From a virus: a DNA stretch of 48,733 nt. The notes beneath the pieces are model-generated. The model did not search any database and was not told the origin of the DNA. It was given only the letters and a program-made list of their open reading frames with translations. Where the stretch lies: positions 1-48,733 of the IMG/VR virus record IMGVR_UViG_3300023179_000163. One strand, written 5' to 3'. Each line of letters begins with the position of its first letter. The first letter of the stretch is position 1. Positions 32,301 through 39,743 of this stretch are shown one piece after another. Made by a program: the position numbers and the translations under genes.

Positions 32301-32768
32301 ATGAAAAAATATCAATCAACAAAACTTTTCGATGGATTTAGTACAGTATTTCGGCAATGGGCTGCGGAAGGTACGCACTGTAAATATCTTCATGGCTATG
32401 ATGTAGAAATTAAAATAACTTTCGAAGGAGAGTTAGACCATCGCAATTGGGTTTGGGATTTCGGTGGAATGAAACGTGCTAAAGGAACTATTGATGGAAT
32501 GAATCCTAAAACATGGTTCGATTACATGTTCGATCATACTACCGTTATAGCTCCAGACGATCCAGAATTAGCAACTTTTCAAGAATTAGATAGGAAAAAA
32601 GTAATTCAATTAAGAATTCTTGAAGGTCCTGTCGGAGCTGAAAAATTTGCTAAATTCGTGTTTGATAAAGTTAACGCATTCATTTTAAATGAAACAAATA
32701 AAAGAGTACGAGTAGTGCGAGTAGAATTTTTTGAAAATAGAAGAAATAGTGCAATTTACGAAGAATAA
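32301..32768 (+). CDS. queD: 6-carboxytetrahydropterin synthase QueD
   Basis: 155 residues. Second step of 7-deazaguanine synthesis: converts dihydroneopterin triphosphate, made by FolE, into 6-carboxytetrahydropterin. Family marks: GTHC27KYLH31GYDVEI, with the catalytic Cys four residues before the zinc His; NWVWDFGGMK; the Asp-His pair in MFDHTTVI; GPVGAEKFAKFVFD; and the C-terminal VEFFENRRNSAIYEE ending in the pterin-anchoring Glu region. The second His of the usual HGH is Tyr33 and the first zinc His is not evident. This FRQW...THC..LHGY form is common in phage QueD proteins as far as I recall. It is followed by a small gene and queE. Confidence 0.9.
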   Translation: MKKYQSTKLFDGFSTVFRQWAAEGTHCKYLHGYDVEIKITFEGELDHRNWVWDFGGMKRAKGTIDGMNPKTWFDYMFDHTTVIAPDDPELATFQELDRKKVIQLRILEGPVGAEKFAKFVFDKVNAFILNETNKRVRVVRVEFFENRRNSAIYEE

Positions 32769-32776
32769 TTTAAAAT

Positions 32777-32995
32777 ATGAAAACAGTTTATAAAAATGAA
32801 ACTTACTATCGGCTTTCAGATAAAGAAGCTGATCGTCAAGTAAACGCTGGAATTGCGATGTATGCTCCTAAATCAGCTTGGAAAAACAAAGTACGCGACG
32901 CTAGCAAATTAATAAAAAGTCAGCCAGATCAATTAAATATTGATGAAGTTAAACAAACTAAAAAAACTAAAAATGTCAAAAATAAACGAAACTAG
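32777..32995 (+). CDS. Small basic protein between queD and queE
   Basis: 72 residues, strongly basic. The N-terminal half (VYKNETYYRLSDKEADRQVNAGIAMYAPKSAWK) looks like a small folded domain; the C-terminus is a Lys/Asn/Thr tail (KQTKKTKNVKNKRN). It starts 8 bases after queD, and its last 23 bases overlap the start of queE, so the three genes are co-translated. No family recognised; a DNA- or RNA-binding role would fit the charge but is speculation. Confidence 0.65.
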   Translation: MKTVYKNETYYRLSDKEADRQVNAGIAMYAPKSAWKNKVRDASKLIKSQPDQLNIDEVKQTKKTKNVKNKRN

Positions 32996-33824
32996 TCTGT
33001 TAATTTCATCTGACTTTTATTCGGTGCAGGGAGAAGGTATAAGTAGCGGAATACCGTCATATTTCGTTCGTTTAGGAAATTGCAACTTAACCTGTGGTAT
33101 GTCTCGTAAGTTTGCTAATCAACTAATGAAAGATCGATCTTTAGAAGACGGCGAAATTTTCGAAGGTGACTTACACAAGGAAGGAAAGGCAACATGGACT
33201 TGTGATAGTACATCTCAATGGTTATGGAGAGGTGAAGAAAAAGAGTTTCAATATTTGATTGATAGATGGAAAGAGCAAGGTATCTACGATGATATTAAGA
33301 ACGGTATTATCCATATTATTTGGACAGGTGGTGAACCTACGATCAAAGGACATCAGGAAGCAATTACAAATTTCTTAACATATTGGTATTCTCAAGAAAT
33401 ACAAAATTATGGTGTAGATTCAATACTTGCTTCATACCATGAAATTGAAACAAACGGAACAATTTATATTGAAGAACCTCTATTTAGATACTTAAATCAA
33501 ATCAACTGCTCACCTAAGCTATCTAACTCAGGTATGACTGAAAAGCAACGTATCAATCCAGACGCAATCAAGCGTATAATGCAACATCAAAACTACCAAT
33601 TTAAGTTCGTTATCAGCACAGAAGAAGACGTACAAGAATTGTTCCGTGACTTTGTAGTGCCATTTAACATACCACTTAAAAATGTAGTGTGTATGCCTGG
33701 ACTAGATGATGTAGCCAACTTCGAAGAGCGTACTCAATTCTGTCTTGAAATGGCTAAGAAGTATAAATTTAGAGGATTGACTAGATTACACATTGCCGCG
33801 TGGAATCAAGTATTAAATAAATAA
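32973..33824 (+). CDS. queE: 7-carboxy-7-deazaguanine synthase QueE (radical SAM)
   Basis: 283 residues from the ATG at 32973, chosen because it gives MSKINETSLLISSDFYSVQGEG, the standard QueE beginning; the open frame runs back to 32940. It rearranges 6-carboxytetrahydropterin to 7-carboxy-7-deazaguanine. Iron-sulfur ligands are C37 and C41 (GNCNLTCG) and probably C77 (WTCDS) after an inserted stretch, which is the long-spaced cluster seen in many QueE. IIWTGGEPTIKG is the SAM-binding GGEP motif; HEIETNGT and INCSPKLSNSG are the other conserved segments. By eye, Gly codon GGT and Phe codon TTC are more frequent here than in neighbouring genes, where GGA and TTT dominate, so it may be a more recent acquisition. 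Confidence 0.93.
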   Translation: MSKINETSLLISSDFYSVQGEGISSGIPSYFVRLGNCNLTCGMSRKFANQLMKDRSLEDGEIFEGDLHKEGKATWTCDSTSQWLWRGEEKEFQYLIDRWKEQGIYDDIKNGIIHIIWTGGEPTIKGHQEAITNFLTYWYSQEIQNYGVDSILASYHEIETNGTIYIEEPLFRYLNQINCSPKLSNSGMTEKQRINPDAIKRIMQHQNYQFKFVISTEEDVQELFRDFVVPFNIPLKNVVCMPGLDDVANFEERTQFCLEMAKKYKFRGLTRLHIAAWNQVLNK

Positions 33825-33864
33825 GTATGATATTCTTGGAATAAAACATTAAACGTATAAAAAT

Positions 33865-34452
33865 ATGAAATCAGAATTAGCAGAAAAATTAATGAATATT
33901 TGTGCCGCCGGCGCACCGCTCGGGGATGACTCCAGTTTAGATAATACTTTTGGTATAGACAATCTAACGGAAGAACAAAGACTACAAGTAGAAGCTGAAC
34001 TTATTAATCACTTTGATTTTAGTAAGATTGTATGGATGAAACTCCCATCGGGATTCACTGAAGACGGTGATCCAATTGTTGCTCAAACCATAAAAATATA
34101 CGATACATCAAATACAAAGTATACGGGTCAGGTAGGATATGTGTATAAAATATTCTTCACGCCTAAAATGTATGATCCGATGGAGTTGTATAACCCGGTA
34201 AAGGATGGCTGTGTATTTGCGCCAACCATCTACGACCCAGAAACATTTACTCCAACAAAAAGTATAACATTAACCTGGTCACCAGAATTTCCTCAAGACA
34301 TTAACGCCACTCCTAAAACCTACGAAGAAGAAAAACAAATGATTCGTAATATGCTAGAAAAAGTATTGGCAGATCCTAAGGAGTATATGCCAGTAGGTTA
34401 TAGAGCGTGTGTTGTAAGATTCGCAATCGGGAATAAAACACTCAATGTATAA
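33865..34452 (+). CDS. Hypothetical protein (195 aa)
   Basis: No named family recognised. Visible features: an N-terminal helix (ELAEKLMNICAAG), a segment DNLTEEQRLQVEAELINHFDFSKIVWMKLPSG, a beta-rich middle (QTIKIYDTSNTKYTGQVGYVYKIFF) and a C-terminal segment PVGYRACVVRFAIGNKTLNV. Base and codon use resemble queE more than the rest of the window (for example CTCGGGG, CCATCGGGA). It lies between queE and a small conserved gene in the same direction with short gaps, so it probably shares their transcript. It could be part of the deazaguanine cassette, but nothing in the sequence shows an enzymatic role. Confidence 0.65.
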   Translation: MKSELAEKLMNICAAGAPLGDDSSLDNTFGIDNLTEEQRLQVEAELINHFDFSKIVWMKLPSGFTEDGDPIVAQTIKIYDTSNTKYTGQVGYVYKIFFTPKMYDPMELYNPVKDGCVFAPTIYDPETFTPTKSITLTWSPEFPQDINATPKTYEEEKQMIRNMLEKVLADPKEYMPVGYRACVVRFAIGNKTLNV

Positions 34453-34471
34453 TTCATTTAGAAAATAAAAT

Positions 34472-34744
34472 ATGTGTACAGTATCAATGATTGGAGATCA
34501 TTTTAATGATAAATGGAATTCACCCTATTATCAACAAACATTTACTAATTTATCTCTTATTTCAAAGCAAGAGTTTGACGCTCTCAAAAAAGAAGTGGAA
34601 GATATGAAACAGCTACTTATTAGAGCTAAAATTTACGATGAAAAGAATAATGAACCTAACTGTGAAATTGAAGAAAAAATAGAAACTCTTCGCAAAATAG
34701 CAGATCTTATGGGGGTTGATTTAAATGATGTCTTTAAAAAATAA
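34472..34744 (+). CDS. Small conserved phage protein of unknown function
   Basis: 90 residues. The opening MCTVSMIGDHFNDKW and the helical remainder (SKQEFDALKKEVEDMKQLLIRAKIYDEKNNEPNCEIEEKIETLRKI, in pieces) give a pattern I recognise from small uncharacterised proteins in many unrelated large phages, often beside nucleotide or deazaguanine genes. The start Met-Cys-Thr-Val is usual for that group. The C-terminal GVDLNDVFKK ends 13 bases before groES. The Cys2 could become N-terminal after Met removal, which would suit an amidotransferase-like nucleophile, but the protein is too short for that fold; function unknown. Confidence 0.7.
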   Translation: MCTVSMIGDHFNDKWNSPYYQQTFTNLSLISKQEFDALKKEVEDMKQLLIRAKIYDEKNNEPNCEIEEKIETLRKIADLMGVDLNDVFKK

Positions 34745-34757
34745 AATTAATAAAAAT

Positions 34758-35066
34758 ATGGAAAATAAAACAATTAAGCCGTTAGGCGACCGAGTACTTG
34801 TAAAAGAGTTAAAAACTAAAGAAGATAAACGTACAGCGTCTGGAATCATTATTCCAGAAACTGTAACAGCTGATGAAGCAAAATTAGGAAGGGTAATCGC
34901 TGTAGGCGATGGATTGTATACACAAAATGGCGTGTCAATTCCGATGTCAGTTAAAGTAGATGATGAAGTGCTTCTTCCTGCATATGGCCAGGGTCAAGAA
35001 GTGAAGGTTGGAAGAGAAACGTATATTCTATATAGAGAATCTGATTTATTAGCAGTATTAAATTAA
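34758..35066 (+). CDS. groES: Co-chaperonin GroES
   Basis: 102 residues from the ATG at 34758; the open frame starts at 34725 inside the previous gene but only this start gives the GroES N-terminus (ENKTIKPLGDRVLVKEL). It caps the GroEL cavity. The mobile loop is KEDKRTASGIIIPETV with the hydrophobic III tripeptide that touches GroEL; GRVIAVGDG, KVDDEVLLPAYGQGQEVKV and the closing ILYRESDLLAVL are standard. It is not adjacent to groEL, which lies 10.8 kb downstream, unusual compared with bacterial operons. A phage-specific lid could tune the chaperonin for large phage proteins, as gp31 does in T4. Confidence 0.93.
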   Translation: MENKTIKPLGDRVLVKELKTKEDKRTASGIIIPETVTADEAKLGRVIAVGDGLYTQNGVSIPMSVKVDDEVLLPAYGQGQEVKVGRETYILYRESDLLAVLN

Positions 35067-35073
35067 TTAATCA

Positions 35074-35709
35074 ATGACCAAAACACTAAAATACGGAAAT
35101 GATTCAATATCATTATCTAATGAAGAAAAAAGTCGTATAATTACCGAAGCGGCTAAACATTACGGGGAATTTTTAAAGTCGTTAAAGTTTGAAAATTTTC
35201 AAAATGACCCTAATATGGCCGATACACCGCGTCGCGTTGCTAAAGCGTTTGTAGAAGATTTATATCAAGGCTGTTATAATGCTCCGCCAAAAATCACTGC
35301 ATTTGATAATGTTGATAAGTATGACGGAGTTGTATTTCAAGGAAATATTACGGTAAATTCTACATGCAGTCATCATGCACTTCCTTTCGTTGGATATGCA
35401 CATGTAGCTTATATTCCATCGGCCGATGGTAAAGTAATTGGATTGTCTAAACTTAATAGAATTGTAGAATACTTCTCGAGAAGACCTCAGGTTCAAGAAA
35501 ACTTAACCACGCAAATACACAATTACATTAATGAAGTATGCGAAGGAAATAAAGGAGTAGCTGTAATGGTGTCAGCAAATCATATGTGTGCGTGCGTGAG
35601 AGGAGTAAGGCACGATTCGACAATGATGACATCAAAAATGTCAGGCGCGTTTTTAGATGATCCTGCGGCTCGTAATGAATTTTATCGTTTTGTTGATCAT
35701 TTGAAATAA
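35074..35709 (+). CDS. folE: GTP cyclohydrolase I (FolE)
   Basis: 211 residues. Converts GTP to dihydroneopterin triphosphate, the first step towards both folate and 7-deazaguanine. Zinc ligands C98 and H101 (VNSTCSHHALPF) and C172 (NHMCACVRG) are present; the family segments MADTPRRVAKAF, HVAYIPSADGKVIGLSKLNRIVEYFSRR, RPQVQENLTTQI and GVRHDSTMMTSKMSGAF are intact. It lies 7 bases after groES and 1 base before the next gene. With QueD and QueE in the same run it supplies the deazaguanine pathway rather than folate, by context. Confidence 0.95.
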   Translation: MTKTLKYGNDSISLSNEEKSRIITEAAKHYGEFLKSLKFENFQNDPNMADTPRRVAKAFVEDLYQGCYNAPPKITAFDNVDKYDGVVFQGNITVNSTCSHHALPFVGYAHVAYIPSADGKVIGLSKLNRIVEYFSRRPQVQENLTTQIHNYINEVCEGNKGVAVMVSANHMCACVRGVRHDSTMMTSKMSGAFLDDPAARNEFYRFVDHLK

Positions 35710-35710
35710 T

Positions 35711-36070
35711 ATGAACGCATCGGAAAGAGAACGTAGATTAGAGCTGTTTTTATGTTTATCAGAGCAGCTTCCTAATGCAGAATCGACAATTAACGGAGTG
35801 TATGACATTGTAACTCGATTTGACGTACCTAAACATTGCACTTCAACTGAACGAGAATTTATATTTGATTGTCTGTTAATGTATTTTAGTAAACTTGAAG
35901 AATATGAACGATGTGCAATTTTACTTAATCTTAAAAACCAGCAAAATAGAAAAAAACGAATCACTGCTTCAAAATTAAATAGAAAAGATTTATTACATTT
36001 GCGAATGTTTGGCTTTGATATTTCAGACAATGTTGTAATGAAAGTATTAACAAAATCAGGATCTATATAG
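35711..36070 (+). CDS. Hypothetical protein (119 aa)
   Basis: No family recognised. A largely helical, charged protein: NASERERRLELFLCLSEQLPN, then FDVPKHCTSTEREFIFDCLLMYFSKLEEYERCAILLNL, and a basic C-terminal half (QQNRKKRITASKLNRKDLLHLRMFGF). The Cys/His content (CT, DC, RC, KHC) is mild and shows no clear zinc pattern. It starts one base after the folE stop, so it is translationally coupled to folE and is the last gene before the inverted-repeat cassette at 36075. A minus-strand frame overlaps it but has no start context. Confidence 0.6.
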   Translation: MNASERERRLELFLCLSEQLPNAESTINGVYDIVTRFDVPKHCTSTEREFIFDCLLMYFSKLEEYERCAILLNLKNQQNRKKRITASKLNRKDLLHLRMFGFDISDNVVMKVLTKSGSI

Positions 36071-36074
36071 TATT

Positions 36075-36086
36075 AGTCGTGTCAGA
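36075..36086 (+). repeat. Inverted repeat flanking a membrane-protein gene, left arm
   Basis: AGTCGTGTCAGA; exact reverse complement at 36470-36481. The arms enclose the gene at 36114-36461 and its Shine-Dalgarno. Confidence 0.85.
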
Positions 36087-36100
36087 CAACTAAAAAAAAA

Positions 36101-36105
36101 AGGAG
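36101..36105 (+). promoter_or_regulatory. Shine-Dalgarno of the membrane-protein gene
   Basis: AGGAG after a run of ten A, eight bases before the ATG at 36114. One of only two clear sites in the window. Confidence 0.8.
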
Positions 36106-36113
36106 AATTAAAA

Positions 36114-36461
36114 ATGGAAACACAAGCATTATTTTTTGCTTTAGGAATGCTAATGATTATCTTTATTGCTGTAATGGTAATAACAGTTATTAGTTTTGTT
36201 AAGGTATTAAAAATTCAAAATCGAATTAAAGAAGAATTCAATAGTCTTTGGCAAAATTCATCGAGATTAGAAGATAATTCTTATAGGAGTCAAGATCAAA
36301 TGCATCGCGATATATCTAAAGAAATAGAAGAACTTCGATCATTATTAGACACGTCAAATGAATATTGTCAAAGTAAAATAGACGAGTTGTATAGATATAT
36401 AGACTCAAGACTTGATAAGTCGCTTAACAGCATAAAATCAAAATCAGTAATTACAGATTAA
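36114..36461 (+). CDS. Small membrane-anchored coiled-coil protein
   Basis: 115 residues. Residues about 5-30 (LFFALGMLMIIFIAVMVITV then ISFV) form one transmembrane helix; the following KVLKIQNRIKEEF begins a long charged coiled coil that runs to the C-terminus (EIEELRSLLDTSNEYCQSKIDELYRYIDSRLDKSL in pieces). The pattern is that of an inner-membrane protein with its coiled coil in the cytoplasm, by the basic residues after the helix; related shapes occur in phage spanin-like and lysis-control proteins, but no signal for that is seen. It has a strong ribosome site and lies inside a 12-bp inverted repeat, as hsp20 does. Function unknown. Confidence 0.72.
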   Translation: METQALFFALGMLMIIFIAVMVITVISFVKVLKIQNRIKEEFNSLWQNSSRLEDNSYRSQDQMHRDISKEIEELRSLLDTSNEYCQSKIDELYRYIDSRLDKSLNSIKSKSVITD

Positions 36462-36469
36462 TAACAAGT

Positions 36470-36481
36470 TCTGACACGACT
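36470..36481 (+). repeat. Inverted repeat flanking a membrane-protein gene, right arm
   Basis: TCTGACACGACT, the exact reverse complement of 36075-36086, nine bases after the stop of the enclosed gene and 13 before the next ATG. Confidence 0.85.
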
Positions 36482-36494
36482 TTACTATTATTAA

Positions 36495-37889
36495 ATGAAA
36501 CGAGTAGCATTTATCATCAACGTTAAAAATTTTCGACCAAGCTCAGGTCATGGAATATTTATGAAAGGAGCCGTTGAAACGTTTCAGCGTCATGGTCATT
36601 TTATAGATATTATATGCGATGGAGATCCTGAAGATAATTTTTTAGAAAATTATCAAGTTAATATATACACGCCTTCAAAACATTTACGAACTTCTTATGT
36701 AAAACATTGCAATTTGTTTGAGTTTGAAGATTCATTTAACTATGAAAAATGTATTAATTTTCGTACTGCATTAACAACGGCACTATCTAATCATGTATAT
36801 GATTTAATTATTTGCAATGACACTGAATCTGCATTTGTATGTTATCAAATGCAGTTGTATAATAATATTGCAATTGCCACGTATGCACATGAATGTGCTT
36901 CGATAAATCCAGAACTTAAATCTGGAGTATTTAAAGATTGTTATTATGATTTAATCGATAAAATGATGTTCTGGCCTGAAATGCAAACGCTTATACAGAC
37001 CGAACAAAATCAAGAAAAGTTAACTGAAAGATTTCAAACGTCGACTAATACAAAAGTTCAGTACTATCCATTAACTGACTCAACTAATTTGCAAATTAAC
37101 ATGCGCGATGGATTGTTATTTATTGGGCGTCATGAAGATCGAAAAAATCCTGCGGAGTTTATTAAAGTTTTAAAAGGAATAAAAGAAAAATATGGCGTTG
37201 AATTGAAAGCTAATATTATGACTCGAACATCACACGTTAAAAAGTGGAAAGCAGATTTTGAATCGATTGGTCATTCAAATTATGAAATTGTAGCAGATGT
37301 AGTAGGTTATGAAAAAGAACGAATTATACAATCTTCGAAAGTAGCGTTTATGCCATATAAAAATGAATCGTTTGGAATTGCAGTTTTAGAAGCGCTTCGA
37401 TGGATGCCGACAGTTGTTATAAACAAATTTAATTGGCATTACAATTTTAAAAAATTTAAAAATTACATAGCAACTGACTCTACTAATTTAGTAGATGTTA
37501 TTTGGGATGCATATAATAACGGAGGGGCTAATCAAGTAGAAGTTGAAAAGGAATTTGAAGAGTATCAATCAAAATATGAAACAGCTCTATTAGGTCATTT
37601 TAAAGACTTTATTCGACCCGGGTCTCACGAACCAAGAAGCCGGTTATATTTAAAATTAAAAGAGAAAAAAGGAGAATGGGTTTCTTTAGAAGATTATTTT
37701 AATACAGAAAATGCTAAAGGAGTAATTTATTTAACTTCAGATATTGAATCGATATACGCAAATTTAAGTTGGTATCAAATACATCATACAAATAAATCAA
37801 CTTATTTAGGAATTGCCGACGCGTCTGGAAATATTGTAATGAAAGAAATTTCAGCTCAAAATACGCAATTATCAAGTTTTTTTGAATAA
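36495..37889 (+). CDS. Glycosyltransferase, GT-B fold (GT4-like), 464 aa
   Basis: Residues 1-190 form the acceptor domain, starting RVAFIINVKNFRPSSGHGIFMKGAVETFQRHGH, with the Gly-rich loop and helix usual for GT4-type enzymes. The donor domain starts at about 205 with GLLFIGRHEDRKNPAEFIKVLKGI; the nucleotide-sugar site is FMPYKNESFGIAVLEALRW at about 290-308, the E-x7-E motif variant (E297 and E304 region). The last 150 residues are an extra domain of unknown role. Possible acceptors are modified DNA bases or host surface sugars. It sits with two other glycosyltransferase-like genes among DNA-modification genes, which makes DNA glycosylation a fair hypothesis. Confidence 0.82.
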   Translation: MKRVAFIINVKNFRPSSGHGIFMKGAVETFQRHGHFIDIICDGDPEDNFLENYQVNIYTPSKHLRTSYVKHCNLFEFEDSFNYEKCINFRTALTTALSNHVYDLIICNDTESAFVCYQMQLYNNIAIATYAHECASINPELKSGVFKDCYYDLIDKMMFWPEMQTLIQTEQNQEKLTERFQTSTNTKVQYYPLTDSTNLQINMRDGLLFIGRHEDRKNPAEFIKVLKGIKEKYGVELKANIMTRTSHVKKWKADFESIGHSNYEIVADVVGYEKERIIQSSKVAFMPYKNESFGIAVLEALRWMPTVVINKFNWHYNFKKFKNYIATDSTNLVDVIWDAYNNGGANQVEVEKEFEEYQSKYETALLGHFKDFIRPGSHEPRSRLYLKLKEKKGEWVSLEDYFNTENAKGVIYLTSDIESIYANLSWYQIHHTNKSTYLGIADASGNIVMKEISAQNTQLSSFFE

Positions 37890-37901
37890 ATTTCAATTAA
37901 A

Positions 37902-37935
37902 TTTGTTTATTTAAAATAAAATTCTTATATTTAAG
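37902..37935 (+). promoter_or_regulatory. Host-type promoter (class A)
   Basis: TTTG (37902-37905), exactly 20 bases, TATATTTAAG (37926-37935), 12 bases before the ATG at 37948. This separates the second glycosyltransferase from the first. Confidence 0.7.
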
Positions 37936-37947
37936 AAATAATTAGTT

Positions 37948-39015
37948 ATGAAAAAAAATAAAATAATTTACATTCCATTAGAAGAGTTGCCTCAACGTTA
38001 CACTCAACTCATGAATGCAGCTATCTATCCTTTAGTAGATATTTCATTGTATCCAAAAGTTGAAATTGATACTGAAATTAAACGAGGGCAGTTTTTAGAC
38101 ATTGTCAATACCTGTAAATTCAAAGCAGCTCAATTGCAAATGATTGCGGATGAATTTAATAAAGGCACTATTGAAAATGGCGACGTTTTTTTAATCGGAG
38201 ACATTTTCTTTCCTGGAATTGAAATGATAAAATATATGGCTGAATTGCAAGACATCAATGTCAAAGTATATGCTATAAATTACGCAGGACGAGCTGATTC
38301 GACAGATTTTGTGCAAAAATTATCTTCGTGGGCTGATGCATCTGAGTTAGGATATCATATGATTTGTGATGGTATTTTTGTTGGCAGTGAAGACCATAAA
38401 CAAAATGTATGTAAGTATTTCGGCTTGAATGAAGCTATAGTGCATGTAACTGGCTTAGTATGGGACTTAAATTACATGTATAATTTAGAAAAAACTATTA
38501 CAGAAATGTATGGCAAAATTAATAAAGAAGATTTTGTAATTTGGCCTCATAGATGGTGTAAAGAAAAAGGAATTGACGAATTAATGCAATTTGCAAAACA
38601 AACTAAAAAGAAAATTATAATTACATCATCCGGACCTAAAAAAGATTTAGGAATTAAATTGCCAAAAAATGTAGAATATCGTGCAAATTTAACTAAAGCA
38701 GAATATTTCGAGCTATTGGCAAAAGCTAAATGGTATTTGTCTACGGCGTATCAAGAGACATTTGGATACAGTATCGTCGAGGCTATTTTCTTCGAATGTA
38801 ATATGTTAGTTCCAAGAAGGGCATGTTGCCCGGAAATGGTACCTAGTAAATGCGTGTACGATTCAATCGAGGATATCGATAAAAAGTTTGATACAGAAGA
38901 TTTAACAGTCCCATTTGAATGGACTGCTAGATTTCACGATAACATTAAATTAATGATAAAGATTTGCAAAGAAGAAATTGAATCAGTACCAGAAAATTAT
39001 TTTAAAGTAGATTAA
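37948..39015 (+). CDS. Glycosyltransferase-like protein, GT-B fold, 355 aa
   Basis: The N-terminal domain (residues 1-180) has IIYIPLEELPQRYTQLMNAAIYPL, then NGDVFLIGDIFFPGIEMIKYMAEL. The C-terminal domain starts with FVIWPHRWCKEKGIDELMQFAKQTKKKIIITSSGP and contains the donor site KAKWYLSTAYQETFGYSIVEAIFFECNMLVP (in parts: AYQETFGYSIVEA is the E-x7-E-type motif). CCPEMVP follows, where invertebrate and bacterial GT4 members have a Pro-Glu loop. The gene has its own host-type promoter. It is followed by a homing-endonuclease module and DNA polymerase. The acceptor is unknown; see the other two glycosyltransferases. Confidence 0.8.
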   Translation: MKKNKIIYIPLEELPQRYTQLMNAAIYPLVDISLYPKVEIDTEIKRGQFLDIVNTCKFKAAQLQMIADEFNKGTIENGDVFLIGDIFFPGIEMIKYMAELQDINVKVYAINYAGRADSTDFVQKLSSWADASELGYHMICDGIFVGSEDHKQNVCKYFGLNEAIVHVTGLVWDLNYMYNLEKTITEMYGKINKEDFVIWPHRWCKEKGIDELMQFAKQTKKKIIITSSGPKKDLGIKLPKNVEYRANLTKAEYFELLAKAKWYLSTAYQETFGYSIVEAIFFECNMLVPRRACCPEMVPSKCVYDSIEDIDKKFDTEDLTVPFEWTARFHDNIKLMIKICKEEIESVPENYFKVD

Positions 39016-39018
39016 TTA

Positions 39019-39040
39019 TTTAATAGTTTTTTTAATAGTT
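39019..39040 (+). repeat. Tandem decamer TTTAATAGTT before the HNH module
   Basis: TTTAATAGTT at 39019-39028 and 39031-39040. The GIY-YIG module at 44947 has a comparable tandem decamer (CTATTAGTAT) in the same relative position. Confidence 0.7.
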
Positions 39041-39042
39041 AT

Positions 39043-39054
39043 ATATTTATAATT
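39043..39054 (+). promoter_or_regulatory. ATATTTAT motif (class B) before the HNH module
   Basis: ATATTTATAATT, three bases before the ATG at 39058. Confidence 0.45.
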
Positions 39055-39057
39055 GAT

Positions 39058-39228
39058 ATGGGACGTAAAAAGAAATACAATACACTTGAAGAAAAAAAAG
39101 AGGCACAAAAAAAATGGTGTAAAGAGTATTATGAGCGTAACAAAGAAATTTTAGATAAAAAAGCTAAAGAAAGATACTATGAATTACGAAAAAATTTACA
39201 ATCAAATAATAGACAGAGCAAAAAATGA
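39058..39228 (+). CDS. Small Lys/Tyr-rich protein upstream of the HNH endonuclease
   Basis: 56 residues. Begins MGRKKKYNTLEEKKEAQKKW and continues with KEYYERNKEILDKKAKERYYE. It is a paralogue of the 47-residue protein at 44987: the first seven residues are identical, the KKW...YYERNKE core is shared, and the DNA around the start (ATTGATATGGGACG) is the same. The sequence is basic and helical, similar to DNA-binding repeats seen in phage homing enzymes. The last 50 bases overlap the HNH gene in another frame, so the two are translationally coupled. I infer a DNA-binding partner or regulator of the endonuclease. It was found by reading the gap between the glycosyltransferase and the endonuclease. 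Confidence 0.7.
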   Translation: MGRKKKYNTLEEKKEAQKKWCKEYYERNKEILDKKAKERYYELRKNLQSNNRQSKK

Positions 39229-39742
39229 AAATCGATTAAAAGGAAAGGGAATATATTATGAACGACACCATATTATTCCTAGATGTTTAGGAGGTTCTAA
39301 TAATAAAGATAATTTAGTACTATTAACGGCAAAAGAACATTTTATTTGTCATAAATTACTATGCGAAATTTATACGGACAATGATAAAATTAAATATGCT
39401 GCATGGATGATGTGTTCAATGATAACGTCTACCCAAACAAGGATTTATAATGTTTCTAGTAGAGAATATGAATACTATAAAAAATTAATAGCATCTGTTA
39501 AAGTAGGAAAACCTCTTAGTGAAGAAACTAAAAGAAAAATCAAAGAAAAACGAGCATTGCAAGTAATTGTTTCTAAAGGACCTAGATCAGAAGAAACTAA
39601 AAGAAAAATATCTGAAGCGAAGAAAGGGGAAGTTCGGTCTGAAGAATTTAAGAAACGAATTTCAGAATATCAAAAATCGTTATTACAGACCCCTGAAGCA
39701 AAATTAGAAAGGGCTCAGCGTCTTAAAAAAATTAATCAATAA
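39179..39742 (+). CDS. HNH homing endonuclease with NUMOD3 repeats
   Basis: 187 residues. The HNH core is at residues 28-58: ERHHIIPRCLGG (the two His), SNNKDNLVLLTAKEHFICHKLL (Asn and the closing His). The C-terminal part has two NUMOD3-type DNA-binding repeats, GKPLSEETKRKIKE and GPRSEETKRKISEAKKGEVRSEEFKKRISE, which place the enzyme on its target. It starts inside the small upstream gene and ends one base before the DNA polymerase ATG, so it is inserted directly before the polymerase gene. Homing enzymes are often found next to replication genes whose sequence they target, so the polymerase gene of related phages is the likely target. Confidence 0.88.
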   Translation: MNYEKIYNQIIDRAKNENRLKGKGIYYERHHIIPRCLGGSNNKDNLVLLTAKEHFICHKLLCEIYTDNDKIKYAAWMMCSMITSTQTRIYNVSSREYEYYKKLIASVKVGKPLSEETKRKIKEKRALQVIVSKGPRSEETKRKISEAKKGEVRSEEFKKRISEYQKSLLQTPEAKLERAQRLKKINQ

Positions 39743-39743
39743 T

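Noticed and set aside
35653-36030. Minus-strand frame of 125 codons opposite the gene after folE
   Set aside because: The plus-strand gene is coupled to folE and has better composition; the minus frame has no plausible control region.
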